Positions 10,521 to 21,584 of a stretch of 64,000 nt of DNA are shown here, in pieces. Each line of letters starts with the position of its first letter. Position 1 is the stretch's first letter. The notes beneath the pieces are model-generated. The model worked only from the letters and a program-made list of their open reading frames with translations, ran no database searches and was not told the DNA's origin. The stretch comes from Pyxicephalus adspersus (taxonomy: Eukaryota; Chordata; Amphibia; Anura; Pyxicephalidae), in contig NC_092859.1 in the NCBI RefSeq assembly GCF_032062135.1, positions 52,267,869-52,331,868 of the forward strand, in the 5' to 3' direction. A program made the translations under genes and the position numbers.

Positions 10521-11743
10521 CAGTTAGGTCCATAAATATTTAGACAACTTTTTTCTTATTTTGGTTCTGTACATTACCACAATGAATTTTAAATGAAACT
10601 CAGATACAGTTGAACTGCAGACTTTCAGCCTAAATGCAGTGGGTTGAACAAAAATATTGCATAAAAATGTTGGAATGGAACTAAAGCCTTTTTTTGCATA
10701 ATCACTTCATTTCAGAGGCTCAAAAGTAATTGGACAATTGACTCAAAGGCTATTTCATGGGCTGGTGGTGGGCTCCTTCGTTATATCATTATCAATTAGG
10801 CAGATAAAAGGCCTGGAGTTTATTTGGGGGGGGGGGGGGTGCTTGTATGTGGAAGATTTTGCAGACAACATGTGGTCAAAGGAGCTCCCTGTCCATGCAG
10901 GTGAAACAAGCCATCCTTAAGCTGCAAAAACAGAAAAAATCCCATCCGAGAAATTGCCACAATATTAGTGGCAAAATCTACAGTTTGGTACAACATGAGA
11001 ACCAAACAAAGCACTAGTGAACTCAGCAATGCTAAACCTGGAAGACAACAGTACTGGCTGATCACAGAATCATTTCCATGGTGAAGAGAAACCCCTTCAC
11101 AACAGCCAACCAAGTGAACAACACTCTCCAGGAAGTAGGCATATTGATATCCAAATCTAACATAAAGAGAAGACTGCATGAAATTAAATACAGAGGGTGC
11201 ACTGCAAGGTGCAAGCCACTCATAAGCCTCGAGTATAGAAAGGCTAGATTGGACTTTGCTTAAAAACATCTAAAAAAGCCAGCAAAGTTCTGGAAAAACA
11301 TTTTTTGGACAGATGAAGATTCTTTGGACAGATTCACTTGTTGAAGACTAAACTTCAGACAGAAAGGCCCACAAACAAACAGCAACTGAAAGACGCTGCA
11401 GTAAAGGCCTGGCAGAGCATTAAAAAGGAGAAAACCAGCATCTGGTGATGTCCATGAGTTCAAGACTACAGGCTGTCATTGCCAGAAAAGGGTTTCAACC
11501 AAGTTTTAGAAATAAACATTTTATTTTCAGCTTTTTAATTTGTCCAATTACTTTTGAGCCCCTGAAATGAAGTGATTGTGTTAAAAAAAAGGATTTAGTT
11601 CCTCACATTTTTATGCAATCTTTTTGCTCAACCCACTGGTTAAAGCTGAAAGTCTGCATACAGTTCAACTGCATCTGAGTTGTTTCATTTAAAATTAAAT
11701 TAGAAAAAAGTTGTCTCTGTCCAAATATTTATGGACCTAACTG
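10521..11743 (+). mobile_element. Tc1-like DNA transposon, 1223 bp, TA target duplication
   Basis: The ends are CAGTTAGGTCCATAAATATT and its reverse complement, with long inverted repeats of about 215 bp (10521-10737 and about 11529-11743). TA dinucleotides flank both sides (10519-10520 and 11744-11745), as expected of Tc1/mariner insertion. It lies inside the minus-strand Penelope-like reverse transcriptase, whose frame is continuous if the element and one TA are ignored. A second, solo end of the same family is at 41442. Confidence 0.9.
10745..11510 (+). pseudogene. Tc1 transposase remnant
   Basis: Between the Tc1 inverted repeats the plus strand reads, with frameshifts, as transposase: SKELPVHAGE (about 10875), IATILVAKSTVWYN-like text (about 10955), then NPFTTANQVNNTLQEVGILI and SNIKRRLHE in the open frame 11078-11263 (the second helix-turn-helix of the DNA-binding region), and FWKNIFWTDED (about 11290-11322), holding the first catalytic aspartate. 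After that the catalytic core is deleted: the second D and the final D/E block are absent, and only a short AWQSIKKE piece remains. A run of 14 G at 10826-10839 also disrupts the frame. It is inactive. Confidence 0.85.
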
Positions 11744-12099
11744 TATTGAAGCAGGGAGATGATGAATTAATTGAAGTTAGTATTCAAAGGATAGTTGCTG
11801 TTTAGTTGGTTGCAAATGACATCAATTCCCCGATGATGGGGGATGCAACAATAAAGGGCTTCAACATCTTTTGGAACTAAAACTGACAAAGTAGGTTTAC
11901 CTCATTTACCCTTGGTAACTTTTATTTATACCACATATCCCTCATTAATATTCACATTCCATTTCATGTTTATTACAACCCAGATACCTTAGTATTTCCT
12001 ATGATATCCTTTCACTTTTATTAGTTTGTACTTTTGTAAACATGTTATAAATATGTGTTTATATAGATTTTCATTTTCAACCAAGACTCTAGATACGTG

Positions 12100-12300
12100 T
12101 ATTAATATGAAGTTTTGTATACATTTCTGTTTAAACCAGTTCAACCTATACATGTCTCCTTATCCACTAAGGGAGCCTTCTGGGGAAAATGCGTCAGAAA
12201 ATGAGACAAGATTTTGTGTTTGTCATTCTGACATTATGTCTAGCTTAGAAGTACTATGTTATGCACAGGTACCTTAGCAGAACTTTGTCAAAAATTGCTC
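12100..12300 (+). repeat. Possible Penelope flank with a degraded hammerhead-like core
   Basis: At 12161-12203 the text CACTAAGGGAGCCTTCTGGG followed by GAAAATGCGTCAG resembles the CTGANGA-stem-GAAAC-GCGT core of hammerhead ribozymes carried by Penelope-like elements. The first box is mutated (CTAAGGG), and GAAAA replaces GAAAC. It lies just beyond the minus-strand Penelope piece, in the opposite orientation, as expected for inverted flanks. It is weak on its own. Confidence 0.35.
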
Positions 12301-12329
12301 TATTCTGTACTGCTTATGTATATCATACA

Positions 12330-12990
12330 CCTAATCTGTTTTTGCTATAAAAGTCTCCTTTTCTTTCTATTTTTATTATATTTAATCTTAAAACCCAATC
12401 TTGATGTTTCTTTTGCAATTCATTTAATGAGAGTATATAAGAGGCATGGTCAAAATGTACTCTTATATCCGCCACTGTACTATTAAATAAATCAGGATGA
12501 GAAATGAAAAAATAGTCTATTCTAGAGTATTTACCATGAAATGCCAAATAAAAAGAGAAATATTTAGCACTTCAAAAGAGCATGCACCATGTATCAACCA
12601 GCTGTAATGACTGTAGCAACAGTTTAATGTCCCTGAATACATTATATTGTACATAGGACTTCCCTAACTGAGGTGTGGAGGGTTGGGTTTTAAGGAATAT
12701 TGAAATTGCCTCCCAATATTGAGATCCCTTTAGCAAAATCATGTTCATCACACCACGGTGTTGTACAAAGTGTGTTTACTGTAAGAACACGGTTCAGGCT
12801 TTTGTTTTTTAAGATTTCTCAAAATCATGGAGCGTTTTTCTGGGACGTTAAGTCCTTTACAATTTATGAGATGAAGGTATGGTCTGCGGTTGAGATGGGA
12901 GAGATAGGGTTAGTTGTTTCACCAATTAAAAAACAGTCCTGGACAGGAATTAGTGTCTCACGGACTCAGGGGCCTTTAGGGACGTCTTAC
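12330..12990 (-). pseudogene. L1 LINE fragment, endonuclease domain
   Basis: On the minus strand the L1 endonuclease appears in order: a GGNFNIP-like block (about 12715-12690, equivalent to GGDFN), a LLLQSLQLVDTW-like block (about 12625-12590), then HGKYSRIDYFFISHPDLFNS in the frame 12547-12323 (the YSRIDYFL motif) and VHFDHASYILSL, matching the SDH catalytic region with SDH changed to FDH. Frameshifts separate the blocks. It is inactive. Confidence 0.75.
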
Positions 12991-13504
12991 GATGTAAAGT
13001 AAGTAAATCTGCATTTTCTTCATCCCCAGTTACCAACCCCAAGACGTCTTTTAAGGGGCCTACTTGCTCAGACCTGATCTTTTTACTATTGATATATTTA
13101 AACATATTTGAGGATTTGCCTTACTTTCTTTTGCAATCTGTCCTCCATTTTGAAGTTTTGCACATTTGATTTCCTTTTTCCCATCTTTTGTAGCATGCAG
13201 TGCAAAGCTGCAGTTTATAAAACATATGAAAGGACCCCTTCCCCATATTTGTTGGGGAGCTTAAAGATAATCTGGAAATTCTTTTTTATGTTTCAGACCA
13301 AATTTTCATTCTCTCTCATAGTAATGGGTGCAGAACACATACTTGCCAACATTTACAATTCATTTTAATAATGTCCTGGACTGTGCACCTCGTACACGTA
13401 AGCAGGCTGGTCCCACAGAGGGTCCACCATCCCACTCGTGACACCATGAAAGTAGGGTTTAGGAGAACCTTGAGTGCTTTTTGTGGACACTTTTACTTTG
13501 TGAA

Positions 13505-13895
13505 CAAAAACAGGTGTTTCCTGTTCTTGCTTCATGGTTGAAGACTAAAATGCTGAATCTTACCATAAATTTTATGTCAACAATTGTCAGAGATTTTCTT
13601 TTTTTTTTAATAACACCTGATTATGCAGAGCTAGCACTAACATTAACTATAGGAATGTAAAATGTTGCCCTTGAATGTTAAAACTTGAATTGGACATTAT
13701 ATAACAGGTGTTTTACCTGTTCTTGCTTCATGGTTGAAGACTAAAATGCTGAATCTTACCATAAATTTTATGTCAACAATTGTCAGAGATTTTCTTTTTT
13801 TTTTAATAACACCTGATTATGCAGAGCTAGCACTAACATTAACTATAGGAATGTAAAATGTTGCCCTTGAATGTTAAAACTTGAATTGGACATTT
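13505..13895. repeat. Tandem duplication, ~196-bp unit x2
   Basis: A unit beginning CAGGTGTTT at 13511 and ending at GGACATT near 13697 recurs at 13705-13892 with almost no differences: both copies contain CTTGCTTCATGGTTGAAGAC and GCAGAGCTAGCACTAACATT. The copies are so alike that the duplication is recent or conserved. It ends about 130 bp before the acceptor of the exon at 14025. Confidence 0.9.
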
Positions 13896-14024
13896 ATGTA
13901 ACAAGGATCACAAGCATATATTTTCTATGGTTTCTTTGTGCATAGTTGTAAATTACACCTTTACATGTTTTATTACACACAAATTCTGTAAGTAAAATGA
14001 TTCTTTGCTTAATTTATATTGCAG

Positions 14025-14157
14025 GCTATCAGTTCACAAAATATGGCTGTCGCAGAAAATCAGACCACAAAATGGTGAATAAGAATATGTGTGAATTTAT
14101 TCCAAAACTAAAACCCATTCGCAGAACATGTAATCTTCAAGAGTGTTCACAACCCAT
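14025..14157 (+). CDS. ADAMTS (ADAMTS2-like) exon: rest of the first TSP1 repeat in the window
   Basis: This internal exon has 133 nt. The acceptor is TATATTGCAG and the first two bases (GC) complete the glycine begun in exon 3109-3268; the donor is CAT|GTAAGT, leaving two bases. It reads [20 protein letters not shown], then [15 protein letters not shown], then NLQECSQP. Together with the previous exon this makes a thrombospondin type-1 repeat with six cysteines (WSPC, KPC, YGC, NMC, RTC, QEC). The YGCRR, SDHKMV, KPIRR and CSQP blocks are characteristic of the ADAMTS2/3/14 group. The O-fucose consensus of the repeat (C-x-x-[ST]-C-G) has proline in the acceptor position (CSKPCG), so it may not be fucosylated. 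Confidence 0.92.
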
Positions 14158-14399
14158 GTAAGTCTTTACCTAAACTAAATTTCATATTACTGTCTGCATT
14201 CATTAAATTGTATATATATATTTTTTTTTTTTTTATTGTAATCCATTATGATTTTGAATCATATTGCTAAGCCTCCATTCCAGCTTGCAACAAACTATGT
14301 TGTTACACTACCACCACTCTTCTGATATACAGTATATCTAAAAATATGTGATATTTTTGAAATTATTTAATATATTTAACATTTTGGTAAATATTTTAT

Positions 14400-14830
14400 A
14401 TTTTGTAGCTAATATTAATGCTTGCTGATACTTGTTCAAGACACATTTTGGTATAAAGTGACAACAAAGGGAGCACAATTCTGTGACATGGTTGTCACTA
14501 AATTGGGCTCCTGCATTGTTATCCTCATGTGTGGGTGCTTAGGTATAGGTCATTCACAAATTTCACCCGGACATTGGTCGACATTGTTAGTAAAGCATAG
14601 CTCCGCTAATTCAACTGGCTGTCTCAGTCTCAAATTTAAAAAAAACATTGTCTCACTTACAATATTAAAACCAATATTGGAATTCAATAGGCTTGTGACT
14701 TTTCTGGTTTTCCTAAAAAGGGAAGGGGACAAAAAGTGTGTTGCCTCATTCCCTTTTGGAAAAAACATACATCTGTTCCAAAACTGTTTCAATTAACAAG
14801 GTATTGCATCTGGCCTGCTCTTTTCTTAAA
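14400..14830 (+). other. Unassigned stretch with a 124-codon open frame
   Basis: The frame 14422-14796 (start MLILVQDTFWYKVTTKGAQF) and an overlapping minus frame 14792-14550 are open. Neither shows a domain I recognise, a Kozak-like start or splice sites. It directly precedes decayed gypsy integrase text, so it may be retroelement flank or LTR. I see no reason to call it a gene. Confidence 0.2.
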
Positions 14831-14879
14831 GGCCAGATCAGCTTCGACCTCAAATTCTTCTTCCTCAAATTGTTTCTGT

Positions 14880-15720
14880 CGACTGCAGTTGGTGGAGGAG
14901 GAACAGATCATCTGCCCACGAAAGGATCCTGTGGAATGCATTTCACGCAGAAGATGTGAAAGACTGGATGGACCTTTAGTGATTCTGGGAGTCTGAGTGT
15001 AACCACCACTGGAATAATAATTTTCAAACCTGGGAAATGTCCTATGAGTCTGGGTTACAATTTCTTAGAGGGGAAATGTAAATTTAGGTTTGCCATGGAG
15101 AGCCACACCATATTCCCTTCCTTGAATTTCAGGCAGTTCCTTCTTTGGCATGGAACTGGGCTTGTTAAAGAACAAACTGGAGAAGCTTTAACCTCGGGTA
15201 ATGAAGACTGGGCTGGGCATTTCGGCAAAACAACTGGGTGAAACCCATAGTTGACAAAGAACAAAGATTCCAATGTAGAGGTGTGCACAGAGTTGTTGTA
15301 TACAAATTTTGCCTTTTGGAGAAGATCGGCCTAGTTGTCATGAGAGGCAGACAAGCAGCATCTTAAGCATTGCTCCAATGGTTAGTTCTTTTGGTCTGCC
15401 TATTGGTCTGTGGATGGCAACCAGAAGACCAAAGTGAGGACCAAATCTGAAGCTTTTTGAAAAGCTCTTGCCAGAACCTGGAGGTAAACTGGACTCTTCT
15501 ATCTGAAACAATATTGTCAGGTACCCCATGAAAACATACCTTCTCCCTCGGGAGAACCCCAACAGTTACTGCTGATGGGGTGCTATTCATAGACAGAAAG
15601 TGGGCCATCTTGGTGAGTCCATTAATACCTACAAAAATAGAGATGTATGGTTGGTATCTTGGAGTGGCTCCTGCTCCAGTCCAACAAATTACCGGCATCC
15701 TCAATCTCCAGGAATGCAGA
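14880..15720 (-). pseudogene. Ty3/gypsy integrase fragment
   Basis: On the minus strand from 15704 the frame reads GINGLTKMAHFLSMN, then VPDNIVSDRRVQFTSRFWQE (integrase core), then GCHPQTNRQT (the HPQT-N-GQTER motif). After a shift, it reads NYGFHPVVLPK and VWLSMANLNLHFPSKKL (about 15240-15060), the post-integrase region, and then VFHIFCVKC. The catalytic D-D-E frame is broken and the zinc-binding domain is missing. It runs head-to-head with the plus-strand gag-protease at 15730-17137, so the two are not one intact element. Confidence 0.8.
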
Positions 15721-15729
15721 TATGGGAAA

Positions 15730-17137
15730 GAGATGAACCAGCAAACCTTTTGACACCCCAGGAAGCGCTCATTCCCCAGCGATGTGCTGCTATTTCACTC
15801 CTGGTGGGCCAGCTTTGCAGGTGGCACATGAGAGGCCTGCATCCAAGATGGTGCCAGAAGCTGCTCGCACTGCAAGCACAGATGAGCGTACACTTAGAGC
15901 TGACTGTGCACAACCTGCACAACAGGTTTCAGTGGCAGATTGGCAACGTGTGAACTCTGAACCTTCTCCTACACAGTCTGGCTCAGAGAGCCGGTCACCA
16001 CGGCCCAACAAGATCGCCACACCGCATCGGGTTGCTTTGAAGGAGGTGTGCTCTCACCGGAAGAGCCCTTCCTGTTTTCCCTCACTTTCCTCCAGCCTAA
16101 AAAGACGCATGTAAGCCCATACAGAACCTCCCTGGGACGTTGGAGTGGGACCACCTGTTTGATGAACTCTATCCCTACTAATATTATTTTGAGAGATCTG
16201 GAACGCGCTTAGAAGAAGACTTTCCTTTCAGAGACTGCAACTCTAAATTGTGACATGACATACTGCATTGAAAAGATAGAAAAGGGGACTGATGACCAGT
16301 TGGGCTCCTGCAGGCTGTCAGCCACAGAAAGATTAAAGAGAAGGTCCCAAGGGCTTTGTCTGTTTTGTGGAGAACCTGGTCTCTTTGTGCAATTCTGTCC
16401 TCTGAGAAAGCGAGGGAAACTTCAGTGCCTAGGTGGGCCCCTGGATACCCACCTAGGCAGACAGGTATTTCCATTGAAGTCTAATTGTGTCCAGTTACCA
16501 GTTGAAATTGCCTGGAATTCTTCTGCTAAGCATTGCAAGGCATTCCTGGATAGTGGTGCTGCCATTAATTTCATTTATTTATCTCTGGCCCGCTCTCTTG
16601 GAACTCCAGTTGTTAACTTGGCTGAATCTATATGTGTATTGGCAATTGATGATTCCCCTTTGCAGCAGGCAAACCAACATCCACAACTCCTGAGGTTTTG
16701 GTTAAGGTGGGTGATGCCCACTCAGAAATGTTATCATTTGTTCTGCTAGACACTTCTTCATCCCCTGTAATTTTAGGACTGCCATGGTTGTGTAAGCATA
16801 ACCCTGTAATTGATTGGGAATCTGGGCAGATTGTAAAATGGGGGAATGCATGTGGTGAGAAGTGTTTGGCAAACTCCTTGCCTCTATGTGTTGCTAGTCT
16901 CCATGATAATGTCAAAGCAGATGCCCCACCTCATAGCCTCCCTGAAGCTAGACCTAGTAAATCCCCTTGCATAGCTCCAGCTAAAACCCTCCAGCCACTG
17001 CCCACTCCTGACAAACCCCAGCCTCGAGTTCTGCAAAAATTAAAGTGGGCTTCCGGGCATCAGTCTAAGATGCAAAGTGGTAAGGTTGAAGAACTGCAGG
17101 TGGAGGGTCCGGAGGCCCCTTCTCAGGAGGGGGGTAA
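15730..17137 (+). pseudogene. Ty3/gypsy gag-protease without pol
   Basis: Gag-like text starts near 15780. A zinc-knuckle region at about 16350-16410 reads GLCLFCGEPGLFVQFCPLRK (C-x2-C, then His replaced by Leu, then C). An aspartic protease follows: AFLDSGAAINFIYLSLARSL at about 16537-16600 (the DSG active site), then after a shift VILGLPWLCKHNPVIDWESG (about 16770-16830). Zinc-knuckle gag, DSGA protease and ILGLPWL-x-x-HNP-x-ID resemble the Sushi-ichi type. Where reverse transcriptase should begin, the text passes instead into a short C-terminal tail and a purine tract (AGGAGGGGGGTAA) at the LTR. The whole RT-RNase H-integrase segment is missing. The frame 16698-17507 stays open into the LTR. 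Confidence 0.8.
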
Positions 17138-17834
17138 TGTTAGGAAATGCTCATCTGTCCGGCAGCTCCGCGCTGTGCACCATTGCAGTAATAAACACTG
17201 TTTGTTCTGTCCAGCAATGTCATTTGCAGCAGCCAGGAGAACTAGGATAGCAGCAGCCTCTGCTTCCCTTTGGTTGTGCAACCTGATGTATTTTTGGCAT
17301 CCCCAGCATCCTTTGTTGGGCTGCGCACAGCTGAAGGGGATTCTAGAGGCTAATCAGCTCCTGACTCGGTCCTGCGCTGCTATTGGCTGCTGGGACTTCT
17401 GCTCCCAGTCACCAGTGCCTGTTATAGCGTCTGCTGGGCTTACCTGTGCTAGAGAGGTTTTATATTTTTCTGTTACTGACCTGTGCCTGTTCCTGATTAT
17501 CCATTGAACTCTGCCTGGACTGACCTTTGCTTGTGACCACGACTCTGCTTGTGCCCTTCCCTTTGTACCACGCTTGGTGGACTGATTTCCTGTGTTTTGA
17601 CTTTGGCTTGTTTCTGGTTTTCCTGATAATTCTGTACTCTGTATTTGTGGGCTTCTGGTCAGCTGCTGGCCTATCTCGAGACACCATCCTTGTGTACCAA
17701 GTCCTGGGGGCAACCGAGTGCTGGGAGAAACAACCAGTCTCCCAAGGCTGAGCGGGGGCTGCTATAGGTGAAGACTGCGGCGATAGATTGGGGGACTGGT
17801 ATTTGGAGAATACTGGTACTCACCAGGCCTTACA
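17138..17834 (+). mobile_element. Ty3/gypsy 3' LTR, ~697 bp
   Basis: The LTR begins TGTTAGGAAATGC right after the purine tract at 17125-17137 and ends GGCCTTACA, so it is bounded by TGT...ACA. It contains AATAAACACTG at 17191 and a pyrimidine-rich 3' half with repeated CTTGTG/CTGACC phrases. No matching 5' LTR is seen upstream of 15.7 kb. The small frames inside it (17527-17751 plus, 17713-17354 minus) are LTR text, not genes. Confidence 0.75.
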
Positions 17835-18094
17835 AATTTATTATGTTATTTTATTTGTTTCTGTACAATAAATATTATTGATTTTAAATGATTAGTTAGG
17901 TATTATTGCCTTAAAAGTCCTGTTAATGATTCATCTGTGAGCTGCTCTAAATTGGCCTGCTAATGGGGAATTATTGGCAGGACACAAGGACAGGTACAAA
18001 GACCTTCTATGTCTCAATACATTAGAAGGTCCTAATCCCATTGAAGGTCAAGAGCAAAAGAGGTAGGTGTGTTCTGAAATGCTTTTTTAATTTG

Positions 18095-18770
18095 TACAAT
18101 TAAGTTGGACTAGACTATAAGGAAATTCTTTGAAGAAAGGATGGTGTTTGGGGTGACAGAAATGGTTTCCTCCAGAAACATACAGAAAAGCGCATCTGGT
18201 TTGGAATTCTTGGCCCCAGGCTAAAAAGTGACATTGAAGTAAAAATGGAAGATGACAAGGGCCCAACGTGCCAAGACATTTTGCGTTCTCAAGTACTCAA
18301 GGTTCTTAACATAAGTGACCAAACTGGGTCTGGAACGCAGCTTTCCATTCTTCTTCTTCGCAAATCCTCACTTATAGTCCCCATGCAAGTCTAACTTAGT
18401 GAACACCTTGGCTGTTTTTCCCTTTGAAAGAGTGTCCTTCTATACTATGAAGAACAGGCCTGTGCCAGCGGGTGACATGGAGGGCGAATCAACCCTTCAT
18501 GGGGGTTTTCCCTAATGTACTCCTTGGGAGAGGCCAATTTGGGACAACAAATAAATGTGCCCAAATGAAATCTTAGCTCCTGGAAGCAATTCTATGGGAA
18601 AATCACATATACAATGGGAAGCGAGAAAGTCAGCCCCTTTTTTGTCAAAGATGTTTAAATATTCTTGATGGATGATGAGCTTACTCTTAGCTGTATCTAG
18701 GCACATTAGGATGGCATGGTTCAACAGGCAAACCTTGCGACAGTAGTCCGAGGAAAATAGATACTTGACC
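18095..18770 (-). pseudogene. Ty3/gypsy pol remnant with internal deletion
   Basis: Minus-strand text from 18724 reads HQEYLNIFDKKGADFLASH, then CDFPIELLPGAKISFGHIY, the start of gypsy reverse transcriptase. After a shift, KVFTKLDLHGDYK follows (about 18410, the FTKLDLRGAY motif). It then jumps to NLEYLRTQNVLARWAL (about 18300) and PGAKNSKPDAL (about 18215), the end of RNase H. The palm with the YxDD box is deleted. Gag text in the same orientation lies at 19920-20480 and may belong to the same element. Confidence 0.75.
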
Positions 18771-19915
18771 TGTGGACTAGTTGGCGAGAGGGTTATGGGC
18801 TTGAAGCCAAGGTATGTCTAAAAAAACAGGAAACAAGGGAGATAGGATGTTGTCAAAACTGGTGGTTAGGAGGAATACAGGTCAGCATTGAAAACAATTC
18901 CTAGGTTAAAATTTTTGGTATTCTGCATTTGTTTTTTATATAATATAGTCAGGCTGTCTATTTGGACAGGTGTCAGTAGATAGTGTATGTATATGCTATT
19001 TTTACAAAGCGGATACAAAACTTTCCCTTGTTGTAGGGCTAGGATCACCCAGCAAGGATTAAATGCTGAGTTATGTGTAGGGGTGATTGAATATACAGAT
19101 CCAAGATGTTTTCAAAGATAGTGACATTCTCCCTGACAATAAAATACTAATAAGCCTGCATTGTAAGTGGAGGAAGCTGAATGCCTGCCTATAGCCTAAG
19201 ATTTTATAAAAAAAAACCATCAGCAAGCCATAGTGTTACAAGGGGGAGGTATTTGTGGTACTACAATTGTCAGGAAGGGTTAAAGAACGACACAAAACAC
19301 CCAGGCAATTTTAATAAAAAGTTATTACTTATCTTTATTGGATGCGTACAATGCTCCAAAACAGCAACAGTTCCATCAGCGAGATCACACTATTGGTTTT
19401 CTCCAGGGAGTGCCCATTTTCTAACTGGGAACAGTCAGACAGGGAGAAGCTAGCATTTCTTTAAGTATATCCAGAAAATATCAGCGTCAGCACCTAATTC
19501 TATGATATGTGGGGGTACCAATTATACACTGATCTTAACCAATCAAATCGTTACATGACCATTGCTAGCTCATTTTGACCAAACCTCCTTGTTACATTAT
19601 AATGTAAAAAAACTTTTTTACAATATAGCAGTATGAGATTATATTTTGTGTATTACTAGTTGCTTTCTTTCTTAGGGCATAGCAGCCATAATTTTCTTCT
19701 TATCAGGTCACTCCCATCCGAACCTGGTGTGGAAGGGAGGAGACAAGATGTTCACAAGGGCACAGACCGGACAGTTTACATAAATCAACCTGTACATCCA
19801 CAATATGTATATTCAGTATTCCTTGCTTTTGTGCTTGACTTGCTAAAAAGATTACCTCTTAGGTGGCTCTCCAGTGGAATAATCAGAAAGCTTTACCATT
19901 CCTGGTACACGCAGT
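18771..19915. other. Stretch without recognised genes
   Basis: The ORFs here are short and show no domain. It lies between minus-strand gypsy pol and gag text and probably holds protease/leader remnants plus an insertion (possibly 19200-19500, with CTGGGAACAGTCAGACAGGG). I could not assign a family. Confidence 0.3.
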
Positions 19916-19919
19916 GAGA

Positions 19920-20480
19920 AGGGTTGACTCTTTGGACTGAGTGGTAAATTTAATCAATGGGAGAGAGAGGCATCCAAAAACCAGGTGCAAGCCCTTCAAG
20001 TTTTGCTTGAGCCTCAACGGTTCCTTCGGGGCTTTGCAGAGACAGTGAGACGTGGGCAGTGGGCACAGCAAGGACAGGGGCAAAAGAAAAAGAGCCTCCC
20101 TCTGTCTTATCCAAAGGATTGATTTGACAGTTTTGTAGGAGGTGGCCAGTATCCCCACAATATGAGAACAGGTTTGTCTGGAGACATATCTAGCATTCTT
20201 CCCTTGACAGAGAGGGTCTGGTAAGCCCCAGCTGCATGGGTTCAGGGTAATCCAGGGGATTTGGTATTTAAGGTGGTCTGGAAACTGTTGATGCTTGGAC
20301 TGAGGGGTCTGCAGGAACCTCTGAGAAATGGGGGTCTTTTCAGTTTGAGCTCTTGAGGTTATTCTGGGTGGCCAAGTGAACTTGGTTGTCCAGGAAGGTG
20401 GACCCATTACTATTTTTTTTACTATATATAAAAATTTGGCTAAAACTTGACTAACTTGACAAAAAAGCACAAACCTTTTC
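19920..20480 (-). pseudogene. Ty3/gypsy gag remnant
   Basis: On the minus strand near 20165-20130 the text reads SYCGDTGHLLQNC, the second half of a retroelement zinc knuckle (C-x4-H-x4-C) whose first cysteine is lost. Flanking residues are proline- and charge-rich as in gypsy gag. Another frame (20470-19883) is open for 195 codons but looks like a shadow of the gag frame. Confidence 0.55.
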
Positions 20481-20719
20481 CTTCACTGGTCTTTGACCCT
20501 GATGGAGGTGTCAAAGTGCGGCTTTTGTGGTCGCAGATTGTCAGGAATCATTGTATAGCTAAGCTAACTTCTCAAAAAAGGTGGTTACATCAGCCAGAGC
20601 AGGGTACCGGTCTCCTTAAGCTGAAAAGTCTATGTTTGTGGTTTTGTCTGGAAGAGGGAGACACCAGTCCCTAGTTTAGTCTGCCAAACAGGGGGCTCAA
20701 ATATAGGAACTCAAGTACT

Positions 20720-21580
20720 AGGTAGACTTCTAGCGAAAATTTGGGAAAATAGAAGTCAGGGCAGGCACCCACCAAGAAACAAGGTCTAGATGGTCCAGTT
20801 CAGGACAGACAGAAAGACAGGAAGCATGGGCAAGATGATGTATCCAAAAAGGCTCTATATAGCAGAGTATAGCTGTGTCTCCGGTAGTAGGCTGCTGTAC
20901 AGCCAATCTGTGTATCAAAAGAAAAATAATAGTGATATAAATGTTTGCTTTTTATTTAAAAAAAAAAGACCATTTATAAAATATAAATGCCTGTTTGTAT
21001 GTAAAAAGTAACCAGGTAAAACATAATGTTTATCTATTTGCCCAACTTACAGTCTTATCTTTTAAATTTTACAAAAAAAAAATTTATAGATTAAAAATTA
21101 TATATGAAAAACAGTAGCCCAAATATTGCACAATGTACAGGTTTGAACCTGCCATCCTTTTATTCTAAAGTTTTCTGTTTGCAGAAAACATGTCATGTGT
21201 TTAAAGAAATTTTTAGACATAAAATGTTTTAGCATGTGTGAAAACCCCAAGCCCTATTGAAAAGCCCACATCAGATTTAGTCAGGACTTAAAGGCTAGAT
21301 GATCCTTTACCTGTTGAAATAGATACTTTTCTGCATTTTGTGAGTGAAGGAACAGTTCTGTAATTAGGGCATTTCCACTGACAACAGAACCACCCCTGAT
21401 GTTCTAAAAGTTCTATAGCTTCTTTTGATAGTGATTTAGGATTACTGTTTACACAGTTCCTGGGCGTATGTGTTATGTGTTTGTGCCTTGGTGAAAACTA
21501 GAGCTTTCACTGTCAAAAATAGTTTGTTGTTGGAATTGTTGCAGCATGATATTTGAGAAAGGCAAAAAAACATTTTATTA
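20720..21580. other. Intronic stretch without recognised genes
   Basis: AT-rich DNA with poly-A runs near 20957 and 21075. I see no coding motif, inverted repeat or element end here. Confidence 0.4.
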
Positions 21581-21584
21581 GGCT

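Larger units (their letters stand above)
9900..11905 (-). pseudogene. Penelope-like retroelement reverse transcriptase, split by Tc1
   Basis: Minus-strand text from about 11890 reads DVEALYCCIPHHRGIDVICN, the Penelope reverse transcriptase D-x-x-[AS]LY-x-x-IPH motif. It stops at 11746, where a Tc1 element sits. It resumes at 10520: the last bases before and the first after the Tc1 join to read LLQYVLTRNLFVFNNN in frame. Next come a degraded YANLHLGDWE-type block (about 10460) and KKAAGNTILHTQST (about 10220). Last is a linker block, HWQILRGNPK then SPSLKDTLVSSHYHA, in the frame 10213-9950. The full GIY-YIG nuclease is not seen. The arrangement resembles the copy at 56343-57353. Confidence 0.75.
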
